NCBI GenBank assembly: GCA_021234155.1
Contig: JAJEKV010000062.1
Coordinates: 8,695,408-8,759,407 of the forward strand
Direction: 5' to 3'
Origin: Isoetes taiwanensis
Taxonomy: Eukaryota > Streptophyta > Lycopodiopsida > Isoetales > Isoetaceae
Length of the DNA: 64,000 nucleotides
How positions within the stretch are numbered: the first letter of the stretch is position 1; each line of letters begins with the position of its first letter. Both the position numbers and the translations under genes were made by a program. Below, one piece after another: positions 45,006 to 56,281 of this stretch. Below the pieces are notes generated by a model. The model was not told the origin of the DNA. It did no database searches and worked only from the letters and a program-made list of their open reading frames with translations.

Positions 45006-45760
45006 TTGTTGTTTTGTTCATTCTCTTCACTTAGAATACATTGTAAAAGTGCTCAAAAGGTTCTTAATCGGGGCCGGGATATGTATATTGGCGGTAGACA
45101 TAAACACGCTTTTATATACCCACCATTTATGCTTGAGGGGGCTCTTCCTAAGAAGGATGATGAGGGAAGTGTCTTTTATACTACTGCGAGGGACGCGGTC
45201 ACAAATAATATCTCTCGTTTATGGCCTCCCTGCGGTATAGGGGAGTGGCACGGCGCTTATGACCAACGAAATAGAGAGCGTCAAAAATAAAATGAAACGA
45301 GTTTCCGGAGATAGAAAAAGCAAAGGCGTTTAAGCTGGAAGAAGCTCACTTCGATGATGGGCGAGCTTATACGAAAAAGGAGGTACATGACCTAGTCATA
45401 GTCTTGTTTTTATTATTTGATATTGCGTTGATCTATCGATTTATGTCAAAGGCACCATGTGGTCAAGGCTGGCGAAGACGGACTTGCGAAAAAGAAGGAG
45501 GCGATTGGTCAAAAGTCCCTAAACCACTTAATCTCCACAAGGAAGATATCAAGGTATTTCTTATTTTTTTTGTCATTCGTTCACTTTAACTTGTGATAAT
45601 GTTGTGTGCCTTGCAATCAGATTGCATTCAAACGTGCAAAGGATCCAGAAAGCAAACATAGAGCTCGGACCGACAAAGCAACTAAAAGTGATCGAAAGGC
45701 GTCTCATTTGGGCTCCGTGGTCGAAAGGGTTTTTCCATAGATTAAGTAAGAGCTATATTA
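45006..45760 (+). pseudogene. Exon-like segments, possible TNPA-type protein remains
   Basis: Open segments lie between good splice signals. 45036-45290 follows CTTCACTTAG and reads HKHAFIYPPFMLEGALPKKD, then VTNNISRLWPPCGIGEWHG. 45300-45380 reads KAFKLEEAHFDDGRAYTKKE and ends at GTACAT. 45453-45554 follows TGTCAAAG and reads APCGQGWRRRTCEKEGGDW, then KPLNLHKEDIK, ending at GTATTT. 45621-45740 follows GCAATCAG and reads AFKRAKDPESKHRARTDKAT. The last two loosely recall the Transposase_24 (CACTA TNPA) family, but this is a guess. Confidence 0.3.
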
Positions 45761-46227
45761 GTTCACATTAATTTTAATAAGAACTTTAAATGTCACTAGC
45801 TAATACTCGTTATATTGTCATAGGAACATCTATACGGGTTTAAACCTAACAAGCAAAGACATTACAAGTAGCCACGGGCGTGGAAATTTTTTATCTGTAT
45901 CAACAGGTTATCTGACGAGGGAACTCTCCCACTTCACGGGAATGCGGGGGTGCGTTGTAGAAAATTGTTATAATTCTATGAACTACATTAACGCCATATT
46001 CTTTTGGTTTTTATAGGAAGCAGTGGCGGATATGAATGAAGGTCTAGAGCATGACATGGGGCTCGGGGCGTGAGGGATGCGCAAACATTCTTTGGAGAGC
46101 CATCTAAATAGCAGATGCGACCGACCAGTTCGAGGAGTCCTCTAACTACGTACTCGGATGACTACTCCACTGAATCTGAGAGAGATTAGCTCTAGGCTAA
46201 AAGGGTGGATACTCCTCTTAACGAGTC

Positions 46228-46373
46228 TTTTGTGATTATTTAAAAATATAAATACAATTCACTTTTGTGATTATTTAAAAATATAAATATAAAAATAATT
46301 TTGTGACTATTTAAAAATATGAATATAAAAACACTTTTGTGATTATTTAAAAATATTTTTATATTTATATTTT
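46228..46373. repeat. AT-rich tandem repeat, about 44-bp units
   Basis: Four units of TTTTGTGATTATTTAAAAAT followed by ATAAATA-type spacers. Minor changes separate the units. Confidence 0.88.
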
Positions 46374-46419
46374 TTATATAAATATATTTTTTATTTTTTT
46401 TTTTTTCCCCTACCGCCGC

Positions 46420-46864
46420 GATGCGCGGCGATATCCGCGGCTTTTTTTTTGCCACGTGGCTTTCTATCTGTGGATTTTGAATTTTCCGTGTATATTCCAC
46501 ATGTCACGTCGCGCGGCGTATACCGCGTGGCTTTTACGCGCGTGTATATTCCCGCGTGTATATTCCGCGTGTATATTCCCATTATGCGTTCCGCGTGTCA
46601 CGTCGCATCGCGACATATACCGCGTGCTTTTTTGCGGACGCGTGGATTTTGTTGATGTTCCGTGTATATTCCGCGTGTATATTTCACCGTCACGTGGCAT
46701 GCGACATCGTGCTGGCGGCGACGTCGTGTCACGCGTCAAGGCTAGCGGCGTCTGGCGCGATGCACGCTAACGCGTCACATGCGGCGACGCGTCGCATGCG
46801 GCGTAATCTGCAACGACGTCGGCGGCGTCTGATCGCGTCGAGCGCGACGCGATCGCTATTGGAC
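46420..46864. repeat. Right subterminal CGCGTGTATATTCC / CGTCGC repeat region
   Basis: CGTGTATATTCC occurs at least six times (46488-46685), often as CGCGTGTATATTCC. CGTCGC, GCGACG and GCGGCG motifs crowd 46690-46850. The base composition matches 36717-37130 at the other end of the element. Confidence 0.8.
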
Positions 46865-46979
46865 CGCTAAATGACCCTTTTCTTGTTGTGATGCTCGGTC
46901 CTTTCATCAAGATATTTTGCCACTTTTTTCTTGGATGGCGAGTTGAGTCGTTGAAAATAGAAGTTTTTAAGTCAAGAAA

Positions 46980-47310
46980 AACAAATTAGAGTGAGAAAGG
47001 GAGACCTGAGGGCCTTTCTCGACTCACGAGTCGAGAAAGGCAGCTCAGAGTGAAAAACACAGGTCTGAGGGCCTTTCTATTGAGAAAGGATAGCTCAGAG
47101 TGAAAAATGCAGTTCTGTTGGCCTAAGACGACTCAGAGTGAAAAATTTAGGTCTGGGGGCCTTTCTCAACTCATGAGTCGAGAAAGATAGCTGAGAGTGA
47201 AAAATGCAGTTCTGATGGCTTTCTCAACTCATGAGTCGAGAAAGGCAGCTCAGAGTGAAAAACATAGGTCGAAGGCCTTTCTCGACTCCGCTTAAAGTGA
47301 AAAACGCAAG
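46980..47310. repeat. Tandem repeat with internal palindrome (CTTTCTCGACTC...)
   Basis: Six units of about 50-60 bp contain CTTTCTC(G/A)ACTCA(C/T)GAGTCGAGAAAG, a nearly perfect palindrome, followed by CAGCTCAGAGTGAAAAAC and AGGTCTGAGGGC. In two units the palindrome is partly deleted. It lies outside the CACTA-like element, about 90 bp from its right end. Confidence 0.9.
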
Positions 47311-47319
47311 TTTGAGGTC

Positions 47320-48923
47320 GAAAAAATGCAGGTCCAAATTGTATGTACCGCTCTCTGCTTCTTTGGAGCACTACAAGCACTTCTGACTTCTGCACAAGAA
47401 CAGCCGACACACCTTTTTGTGTTGTCTACTACATGTATGCAGTTTTTAGAACATAAAAACAAACTAGCAATGCTTATGATGCTATGGGGGGCATATCAAA
47501 CACATTTAATTTGCTGATTTTGCCTAAGAGGCTACATGAGAAGACTTTCTGAAAAGAATAAATGCTTACAGGGAATAAGTACAGCACCACTTAGACTTGC
47601 AATGAACTTAGAATACTCTATTTTACCATGCAGCGGCTCTCACCTTTTTGTCTAGCAACAGATTTGCCTACAGAAAATTACATTCATCCCATATCAAAAC
47701 TCACTTCATACTATGGCTAAAACTAGCAAAAACCAGATGCGCCACTAGCAACAGTTATTCTCAGACTTAACCCAGTTAAAATGCATAAGGCATCCGTACC
47801 TTGCAATGGTTATTTGCCAAAGAGCAGCTCATTCTCCAACTCTTCTAATATCTGCCCCTTGTTCCTTCTAAGTGCGAACTCTAATACTTTGAGTAAGCTA
47901 TTATTTCTTTAGTTTGTGTACTGCAGAAAGAGAAGGCAAGGTTTGGGTCATTCTATGTTCACTTACTAGGGAAGAGAACAAATAAATCATGGCAATGAAA
48001 TGAATCAAAGTCCTCTTTACAATAAAACATACCAAAGCTGCATGGCTTACATATTATGCGCTGCATATCTTGCATCTCTATAGAGCACAACAAAGCAGCG
48101 CATAATTAGTTGCATTTCTTTGGCACATCTAACAGAACTTTGATAATGGAGTGCATCCTAGCAAACACATGCTTATCGTAGAGCAAGACATACACAAATT
48201 GACGGGTAATACCTCTTGGGAGACATAGCAAGTCTCCAAATCGGTGTCAGCCAATAAAAATTAAATATAGAAGTATGTACGCAGCTGGAAGGCATATTAA
48301 TGGCATGCTTAAGTTTCTGTAACACCACATCCACCAGTAGATCATTTCATGACAGCCAAGCGAAGAGAATATAAAAAGCTCATACAAAGTCTTACTTGGC
48401 ATCCAAGTTGTGACAATTGTTATTGTGCACATCAAATTATAGCCTATTATAAAAGGTGATCTACATCTACTATGGTCCTACTTAGACTACAGCACTTTGG
48501 AGCAGCCACACATTGACTAACTTTATAATAATAAGAAGTAAGTAGGTTTCTTTTTTTTCTTTTTTCTTTTCCTAATAAGACCACACCAAGAACCTCTATA
48601 TTCTTTTTTTTTATCATATATTGTATCATTTAAAAGGCTTATGGGAGAAACACAGTGCAATAAGTTAATCTTTTAGATGAACTAGAAAAAGAGGTACGAA
48701 AATATCATTTGGTCTATGGCTAAACTTCGTGATATTGTCCTCCATTCATTAATAACCATCACTAACTACATCGTTGTCGAGTTTTAGCCCTATAAGAGTG
48801 TAATCATTAGTTTGTTACTCAAAAGAATACAAAGAGTACATGGAGGACTCAAAACCCAATGGAGAAAATGTCCACTAGACTAGAAAAGCAGAGAATACAT
48901 ATCACCACGAGCACAACGGTTTG
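47320..48923. other. No gene seen
   Basis: AT-rich DNA without recognisable domains or repeat ends. The short frames present are unremarkable. Confidence 0.5.
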
Positions 48924-49659
48924 CTATGAGTAGGTCTGAATCTGAAGATATTTCTCCCAAATGGCACTCTTGACGTCATCTTTTAAGGAAGAAAACGCCT
49001 TTACAATGCGACTACGAGCATCGCTAAGCACTTGCGTATCTGAAAAGACCCGCCCCTTGAAAATGAGGAGATTTCGTCTCTTCCGATGGGCCGGATGATT
49101 CCAAACAGATGCTAAGTGGAAAGCCCTCTTTGCCAACTTGTCCCAAGAACTAGGATAGACTGACAATAGGACCTGCTGACTATTCAAGTCACAATGGAAA
49201 AGACTCAAAAGCCACTGCCAAGCAAGTCGAACATGGTGACATAAGAAAAAGCAGTGCTCAATTGTCTCATCCCTCTGCATGCAAAGAGGGCAGATCACAG
49301 ACTTCTGGACGAAATCGATGAACAACAGTGTTTACCCACACGCATCTATGAGTGATCTGCCACCATAAAATAGATAGCTTAGGATGGAGCAATTTATCCC
49401 ACACCCATCGCCAAACTGCTTTACGATGAGGCTCAGGGATAATTAAAGGCCAATTTGGCGATGGAGGCAACACTTCAGGATGAAGCAGGACCACATACAT
49501 CGAGTGCACTAGGTGCTCCTCCTTAACACTGCTATGAACCACCCAGAGCTGGGGAGCCACGTCTTGTGGGTGTGGAGCAAGTGTAGCAGCTACTTTTTCC
49601 CAAATGCCACGGTCCCAACGAAGGAGGAGGAACTTCAATTTGAACTCATTCCACGTCAA
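48924..49659 (-). pseudogene. LINE reverse-transcriptase zinc-binding region (zf-RVT)
   Basis: The minus strand first reads RKAVWRWVWDKLLHPKLSIL and WWQITHRCVWVNTVVHRF (49267-49659). After a shift it reads SVICPLCMQRDETIEHCFFL and CHHVRLAW (48924-49325). This is the zf-RVT module at the C-terminus of plant L1-type LINE polyproteins: WW, then CPLC, then ETxEHxFxxC. It differs from the LINE A/B family. One frameshift at about 49270-49325 separates the halves. No reverse transcriptase or endonuclease was found next to it. Confidence 0.82.
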
Positions 49660-50540
49660 TAATCACCGTGAACACACCTGCTGCTCGCCACCGTGAGTGT
49701 AATCATTAGTTGTCATCATGTAAGCCCATAATGCATAATGCAATTTGAGATGCCAGTCTTCTTCGTAAACATCCACTGTCTTTTGTAATATATTAGTAGA
49801 TTCTGCATATCCATTCCCTTAACGGTAGTAGGCAAAGCTTTTCACATGTTTCACTTTTAAAATCTTCAACTTTACTTCATTGAGAATATGTCACCAAGAG
49901 GGGAATTTCAAACCTTGAGCATATGTTTTTATGTATGAACTTGGTTGTAATGGGGGCATTAGTCTATCTCAGTGGCATGGCTTCTGCCCATTTTGTAAAA
50001 TAGTCTGTGGCTCTTCTTGAACTTGAAAAAACGAAATGGAATCTCCCTTCAATTTGAAAAACGAAATCGGATTACCTTTTAGATCGGTAAATGGAATCAA
50101 AACATCCTCGATTCGAGAACTAGACTCTAGATCTGCTCCTAAATCTGATAACGAAACTAAGTCTTGACGGAATTTCGAGCCAATATATCGAGTCACTGGA
50201 CCCCCTCGATGGAGCTTGGCGGTATATCCTTCTTACTTCTCTTGGGCATAAAACTATGCCTATTATATTAGATTTTGTTTAGATCTAGATAATGCATGGT
50301 TATACCTAGTTACACTATATTTAAGTTGATAGAGTAAATTACCATATAGAGTTAACTAGAATACATCATTTACTATCCTTGTGAGACGTATAGATGGGGT
50401 TTATCGAAGCACTTCAACCTATATTTTTGTTTCGAATGTACAACAATTTCTTTAGTTAACAATGATACTAATATAACATATGAACATATAGATAATTCCT
50501 TAGATTATAGCTTGTATTGTTAAATCACAAGAATTAAGTC
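49660..50540. other. No gene seen
   Basis: AT-rich interval. A short frame on the minus strand has three copies of an FxLKGxxISFF-like pattern (49990-50090), which reflects a local tandem repeat rather than a known protein. Confidence 0.45.
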
Positions 50541-50553
50541 AAAACTTGTAACA

Positions 50554-50626
50554 CCACTTGCTACTATCGGGTGGGAGACGTGGGTGGGTGCAAGTCCCAC
50601 CAACCATGCCTTCAAAAAAAAAAAAA
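50554..50626 (+). mobile_element. Short retroposon, 73 bp with poly(A), 13-bp target duplication
   Basis: AAAACTTGTAACA occurs at 50541-50553 and again at 50627-50639; the leading A bases are ambiguous with the tail. Between them lies about 55 bp of GC-rich sequence ending CATGCCTTC, then a run of about 18 A. The part GGTGGGTGCAAGTCCCACC looks like a tRNA T-arm, and GGTGCAAGTCC is one base from the pol III B-box. This fits LINE-driven retroposition of a tRNA-related or truncated SINE RNA. Confidence 0.8.
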
Positions 50627-50639
50627 AAAACTTGTAACA

Positions 50640-52769
50640 GTAAGAGAAATAATTCTCCAACCTCATACAACATTTTAAACAAAATTGGGTTTGACGACCT
50701 CAATTGATATCAAATGATAGTGCCCAAACATGAAAACATGCAAATTGGTATGTTTTATCATATATATCAATTGCTTTTCATTTTTAGCAAGGTTTAAACG
50801 CTTCTTGGGAGACTCTAGCCGAAGTCAAGTGGCTTTCTTATTAAGTGTTCCAAAAAACAAGTACAACAATAGAGTAGTAATAATGGATGGCAAAAAAATA
50901 TGTAAAGCGAAACACCCATTAAAACCCTGGAACTAGACAATCACCGGAAGTCTTATAAAAGAAAAAATAAAGCCACACAAACTCAAAGTCTGAAATCTTA
51001 TCAGCTGGACTAAAAACCCTGCCCTTTCGGGTTTTCGGGGAAAACCATGAGGATAAAACTCAAACCATTTCACTCATAAAAATTGTTAGTCTTTCAAACC
51101 TAAATAGACTTAAAGAAAAAGCACAGAAATAGGACGGGAAAGGACATCCGCCTAGCCAGGAAAAACTTCTGCAAACTAGAGTGGGGAAACATCCATCCAT
51201 CAAACAAAAATTCAGAGAATGGGACGGGGAAGAACATCCGTCTAGCCAGGTAAGAGCATCTCCAAACTAGTACGGGGAAGAACATCCGCCCATAAGTAAG
51301 AAAAATGAAGAAAACTTTAGAAAGAAAAAACAAATAGCCAATCAATTATCACAAGCACACTGAACATAACAAAACCAATAACAGGGTTGGGAAGGTGGGA
51401 AAAGTAGAGATAAGGGAGCAAATAAGATGGAACACTCAAAGAGAAGGCCGATACAGAAAGTAAGGAAATGGAACAATTTATAGATGATTGTAAAGAGGCC
51501 CTCGAAAAAAGGTCCCAAAATAGGATCCCAAGAATGATGGTTTCATGATGGCATAGAACTATTGCATTCCTGGGAGACTCCATATAACAACAAATAACAT
51601 AGCCGACAGAAGAGGAACACTCCACCTTTTAAAATCTAGAAAATGAGAAAACTATAATGAATTCCACGATTCTTAGAGATCCAAAAAATGAATACTTCTA
51701 CTACATTAGTAATGCTCAAATGTGATAAGAAAGGAGATACAAGCCAAAGTTGATAGACAAGCGCAACAAGTGAAAACCCACGAACTACAAAAGCCACCAC
51801 ACAAAATGAAACATAAAAATGCAAAGCACAAGATACCAGAGGTTAATCATGAGTAAGAAGGTTAATGGCTGCATACAAAGGATCCAGGACAAAAATTTAA
51901 AAAAGCTACCCTAAGCACTATAAATCATATACAAAAGACAGTCTGAAGCAACTTGAAGAAGTAGAGCAAAAAACAACAAACAACATCGGCTGTCAAATGT
52001 CAAAAAATATAATTAATAAAGAATAATGCAAAAAATCAATACTTAGCTCCTAGAGGCACAAAATGTATAGATGAAAAAATCCAAATTAAGAAATGAGTCG
52101 TGACCAATGAGGCATAATAAGGGTCAATACAATGAGTTCCATGCCCACCAAAGGTGCATCAACTAATGAAGAAAAAACTAGGTCATTGTTGGTGGGCGAG
52201 TTTGAGACGCTGTACTTCATCAACGGAGAAAGGAGAAAAAATATGGCCATCAAAATCAGAGCTATCTCATAGCCCTCCCTGTCTGCAACAATCAAGAACT
52301 TCATATCTCGAGCAACAGACGTCTTACTCCCTTCCAGAATTGTAAGAACATCTGCATGTCTTTAAAGATGTTGGTTATTCCCATCTATTATGCCCACATG
52401 TTTGCCCACCTACCATTCCAATTCAGACGTAGAAAGTAGGAGTGCAATTGAAGGGGTTTTGGTGGACAAAAAGGATAGCAAGGGCAATTGAAGAGGTTTT
52501 GGTGCACAAAATTAAAAAGTAGGAGTGCAATCTAAGGGAATCGGAAGGGTTTCTGGTGCACAATTGCAAGGAATAGGGAAAAATCTGATATTCCGGGAAT
52601 GAAATGAACAACCCTACCCCTTATTTGGGGCGCTAAATATGCAAATTTGAAACTGTTCTGATAGATTGTTCATATTGTTAAGACTTGTAGTAGACACTGT
52701 GATCAACATAATTAAAAGATTGAATTGAATTTAAGGGGACAAAATTTTGTATATATATCTTGTATGTTG
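50640..52769. other. No gene; two local tandem repeats
   Basis: 51121-51296 holds two to three degenerate units around GGGGAAGAACATCCG and CTAGCCAGG. 52436-52575 holds three units around AGGAGTGCAATTGAAGGG and GGTTTTGGTGCACAA. The rest is AT-rich without supported genes. It lies downstream of the neprosin gene and may contain its 3' untranslated region. Confidence 0.55.
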
Positions 52770-54980
52770 TTATTGACATAATTCATTTTGGCCAGGGCCA
52801 CCATAAAGGAAAGTCGCGCCGGGGCCATTATCTGGGTCAGGGTCAGGTTCAAGGTCAGAGCCAGGGTCAGAGTCAACAGGAGCAAGGTTAGGGTCAGCAG
52901 GGGCAGGAGCAGGGGCAGGGCCAAAGTTAGGGTCAGAGTCAAGGTCAGGGTCAACGACTTGGATAGTATAGCAGGTAGGGTTTGTTGAGGTAGCGTTTAG
53001 GTCAGCCGAAGCAACTGGAAGCAAAGCATTGTCGCTGTTCACATATCTGATGTTCTTGAAATAGCTCGCTTTGCCAAATCCTTGCTCTGCAAATGCTCCG
53101 CTTCCCATCTGTGTGGTCGTATGCATCCCATTGTTTTTGGCGTTTATAATCTCTCCTCCAAATTGTACACTCGTTGCCGCATCATTCAACGTTGTAAATA
53201 GCTCTGCTGGCCAATATCCTATCACCTCGTCCCCTAGATTTAGCCACCAATCTCCTCCTTCCTTCGTCTGATCCTGTATTCCACCCAAAACCCATTAGAT
53301 CCCTCATTTCAAATCAAACCATATCTCTGATTTTCTGGCGTACTACATGGATTTGTGTTTGTCGGAAATTCAATCAAGGTGCGATTTTTAATCTGTGAGT
53401 AATTTTAACTTAGGTTGCTTACTTCAAAATGACTTTTAACTAGAGTTTTCAATTTGACATGGGGAATTAATTGCTTACTTCAAAACTAACATTGGGTTTC
53501 TGATTTAACTCTTTTTGCCTAACTTTAGCTTGTATGACACTTATGTTTGATTTCTCTTGTCTTTATATCTAAATTTAGCTTGGTACTGAAACCCCTCAAT
53601 ACCTTGTAAATTAGCATGTCAAGCTCAATTTGCAGCCCGTTTTGGGAAGATACTGGCATAATTGATCCTCCAATTGCTACTTTGTTGCTTAGTTGAACAA
53701 ATCCAGAACAACCACCAACATTGTAGCAGCCTGTGCTTTCATAAGCATCTCTCTGCAGGAAGACAATGGGTCATTAACCATTATTTTCAAACAAAAAACA
53801 CTTTATCATGCCAATTTTACAGTGCCAGACACTTACTGTCCAGTAGATGAAGAATCTTGGACTTGCATCATCATATAATCCTTCACTTACCTGCATCAAG
53901 CACCATTTCAATTAGTTCCATTCTTGGACTGCATATGAGCTGAAATTGCGTGCAATTTGTTACCACTTACTTGCCAACCAGCTTCTAGAGTGTTAAGATC
54001 ATCATTTTCGTATGAGCCAGCACTTAGCCAAATTTGTGACAAGCTGAATTCACTGGGCAGCTCAACTTCAGGATCCCAAACACTCAGAGTGGCAGCAACA
54101 CCATAGTACATATCCGTTCCTAGAAGTTCAGCTACAGCATACTGGAAAAAGGAAACAGAGTCATATTAAAATGGGAAAAAATTTGACATAAGTTGGAAAA
54201 AATGTTGTTGGTGGAAAGTTAAAAGTTTCAAGTTGTTAAGTGCTTACTTCATGTTCAGTGAAGTCAAGCCCTGGCACCAAGTCATCTTTAAAAGCCTGTT
54301 TATGTTTCCTGATAGGAGCATTCTTCTTAACAGCACGCGATCTAAGTATATGTTCTGCAGAGGTCCTCCTAATTGGTATTGTTCCATCTGGACAACTGCC
54401 ATTGATGTGCCATTGTTGATGAATAATTTTTCTGGATTTCTTTGGAAGTTGCATAGGCTTTTCTGAAACTGCGGAAACTTCGGGTTTGGAAACAAATTTA
54501 TGGTGTCTGGGAATAGTAGGAGGTGGATCCTGTTAAACAAAAAACAAAAACTTTTAGAACCAATTTTCAAACATGAACCAAAACAGAGAAAACTTGTCTC
54601 TCATGTACAAGAACAAACCTTGATCTTGGATTTCTTCAAAAGAGGATGATGAAATGCAGGCTGATGCTCTTTAAGAACACAATCTATAATGTCCCCATCA
54701 GGGCTCTACACAACAACAAAACAAATCTCTATGAGAACAAGAAAAAACTCAAATCTGCAAGAAGTTCCAAAACAAGCAAGACAAACCAATGCACCTGAAT
54801 TGTTTTGATGGTATGCTTGCGAACGCGTGTAAGGCTTCTTCTGATTTGTGTAATGCCAAAATCTGGTTCTGGAGCTGCTGAAAACTTAAGTCTATTAGAG
54901 GCAGAGTGGACAGGGAAAAGAAAGAAAGGCAGTGTGAGGATGATAAGAGGAAGTAAGGAGACCAGTCTGAACTGGTCCAT
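52770..54980 (-). CDS. Neprosin-family (DUF239) secreted glutamic peptidase-like protein, 7 exons, 477 aa
   Basis: Exons on the minus strand: 54980-54795, 54705-54619, 54529-54248, 54141-53971, 53890-53837, 53752-53603, 53273-52770. All introns are GT-AG and all join in phase 0, giving 477 residues. The ATG at 54980 is chosen because [20 protein letters not shown] is a clear signal peptide (residues 1-28). Residues about 58-150 match the neprosin activation domain: [41 protein letters not shown]. Residues about 186-477 match the neprosin domain: LEAGWQV (catalytic Glu 238), [51 protein letters not shown], ending [12 protein letters not shown]. At 373-374 EQ replaces the usual EE. A 44-residue Asp/Pro/Ala-rich insert (418-461) precedes the last strand. 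No stop or shift is present, so it is probably functional. Known neprosins are prolyl endopeptidases outside the cell. Confidence 0.93.
52821..52952 (-). repeat. GGGTCA/GGTCAG minisatellite inside the last neprosin exon
   Basis: Imperfect 6- to 12-bp units (GGGTCAG, GGTCAAG, GGGGCAGG in plus-strand reading) stay in frame and encode DP, DS and AP dipeptides. They expand the protein by about 44 residues just before the conserved FLYGGPG strand. Confidence 0.88.
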
Positions 54981-56278
54981 GGATGGAATTTCACAATGCA
55001 AAGAGCATATGAGCATGGTGAATCTAAATAGAGAATCAAAGACAAGTTGGCAGGGAGAAATTTGGAGGCTGAATCCGCTGTATGCCGCGTCCGGTCCCAA
55101 GGATGATACACATGCCAGATTACATAGGTGGAGTTGGCTAATACAACAGAGCAGACAGCTTGCAGGCATTAGTTCCTAGTAGTTCTTTCGCTACGAGCCG
55201 CGGCAAAGGTGTGGACGTTCTGCAATGTTGGTTCCACTATTATGGGATTTAGCTTGTCAACTTGTACTCACGTGCCCTTTGCTGTGATCTCAGAATCAGA
55301 AGCATTTGTCTTTTCATGCTTGCATTTATAGCAAGCTCAAGATATGGCTTTCTAATATGACCATAAGGTTTGCAATGCATAAACAGCTCAAGATATGGCC
55401 TCTTAATGTGTCAATAAGCTTTGCAATGTATACACAGCTCAAGATTCAAACTATCACGCAAATCAGTTGCAACATAGCATGTGAAAAATCAACTCGAATG
55501 AAAATAACTCTGACATATGCTGAAAGAGACGAAATTGATATGGGTTTAGATCACCAGATGAATTGAAGAAGTAAGAATTAGAAACAGGCATCCCTGCTGC
55601 CGAGTTTCAGCCATCCCTCCAAACTCCTGACCTGCTTCATGCGATTCATGCCGGATTCCAGGTTGGGGCGGAATGGAAAGGGGTTTAGGGCGGCAGAAAA
55701 TCAGAAGGGCGATGGAATTCCTTCCAATTTTTTCTTTACCTTTTTGATCGGATTCAATTTGGGGCATAACGCAGCTCCAAACGACCGTTCTTGCCATCAC
55801 AGGGGTCTTATATTTGCTCAAAGCTCCCTCAGATGACTGTTTTAGCTGGATTCTGGTATGCATTAGCAGTTCGAAGATGTTCCAAATGCTGAACGGAGAA
55901 ATTAATGTTGCATATGGATACATATCCCTGCTGCAATACCTTGGACTTGAGCATTGCTTGTGGAAATTTAATATTGTCGTCACTAACATTACTTCGACTA
56001 ACTGTTTCATGCATCCGTAGTTTAATGACATAGCGATTGTCTATTATTTCTTTGTCCTTAATTCTGGTCTTCTTGAGGAAAAATTTCGGTTCAAAGGGAT
56101 CAAAATGGTTGATTCCACTTTTTTGAGGAAAATCTTAAAGAGATCAAAATGGTTGATTCTACTTTGAATCCGGAGTAGGTTATCTTAGTACCTACTAAGT
56201 TATACTCCTATCTTGTATTCGGTGAAAAATGCCACGTCCTCACTAGATGTTTGGATATATATACACCGTGATCTGGGG
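54981..56278. other. Neprosin upstream region; no gene; tandem repeat
   Basis: This is the likely promoter and 5' leader of the neprosin gene, with no certain TATA box seen. At 55334-55450, 51-bp units start AGCTCAAGATATGGC at 55334 and 55385, with a third partial unit at 55436. No supported coding sequence. Confidence 0.6.
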
Positions 56279-56281
56279 TTA

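Larger units (their letters stand above)
36691..46890. mobile_element. Large CACTA-like DNA transposon candidate, 10.2 kb
   Basis: The left end reads CACAACAAGAGAATGGACAT and the right end, reverse-complemented, CACAACAAGAAAAGGGTCAT. Both continue TTAGCG. That makes 26-bp inverted repeats with three mismatches. Plant CACTA elements commonly start CACTACAAGAAAA, so these ends differ at the fourth base. ATGC flanks both ends (36687-36690, 46891-46894); CACTA elements make 3-bp duplications, so ATG or TGC plus one shared base is also possible. GC-rich CGTCGC/GCGACG repeats fill both subterminal regions, as expected for transposase-binding arrays. No clear TNPD transposase was found. The interior holds gene fragments and several repeats. 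Confidence 0.68.

Noticed and set aside
46240-46870. Frames of 60-104 codons on both strands near the right CACTA-like end
   Set aside because: They translate AT-rich tandem units and CGCGTGTATATTCC repeats, not a protein.
48241-48440. Possible membrane protein frame on the minus strand
   Set aside because: Only 62 codons with Cys/Trp/Leu-rich AT-biased composition, no splice context and no motif.
54236-55179. Plus-strand frames opposite the neprosin gene
   Set aside because: The minus strand carries well-defined exons with conserved motifs, so the plus-strand frames are shadows.
55546-56031. 161-codon minus-strand frame as a gene
   Set aside because: No recognisable domain, no hydrophobic or repeat pattern of interest, and several overlapping frames in the same interval.
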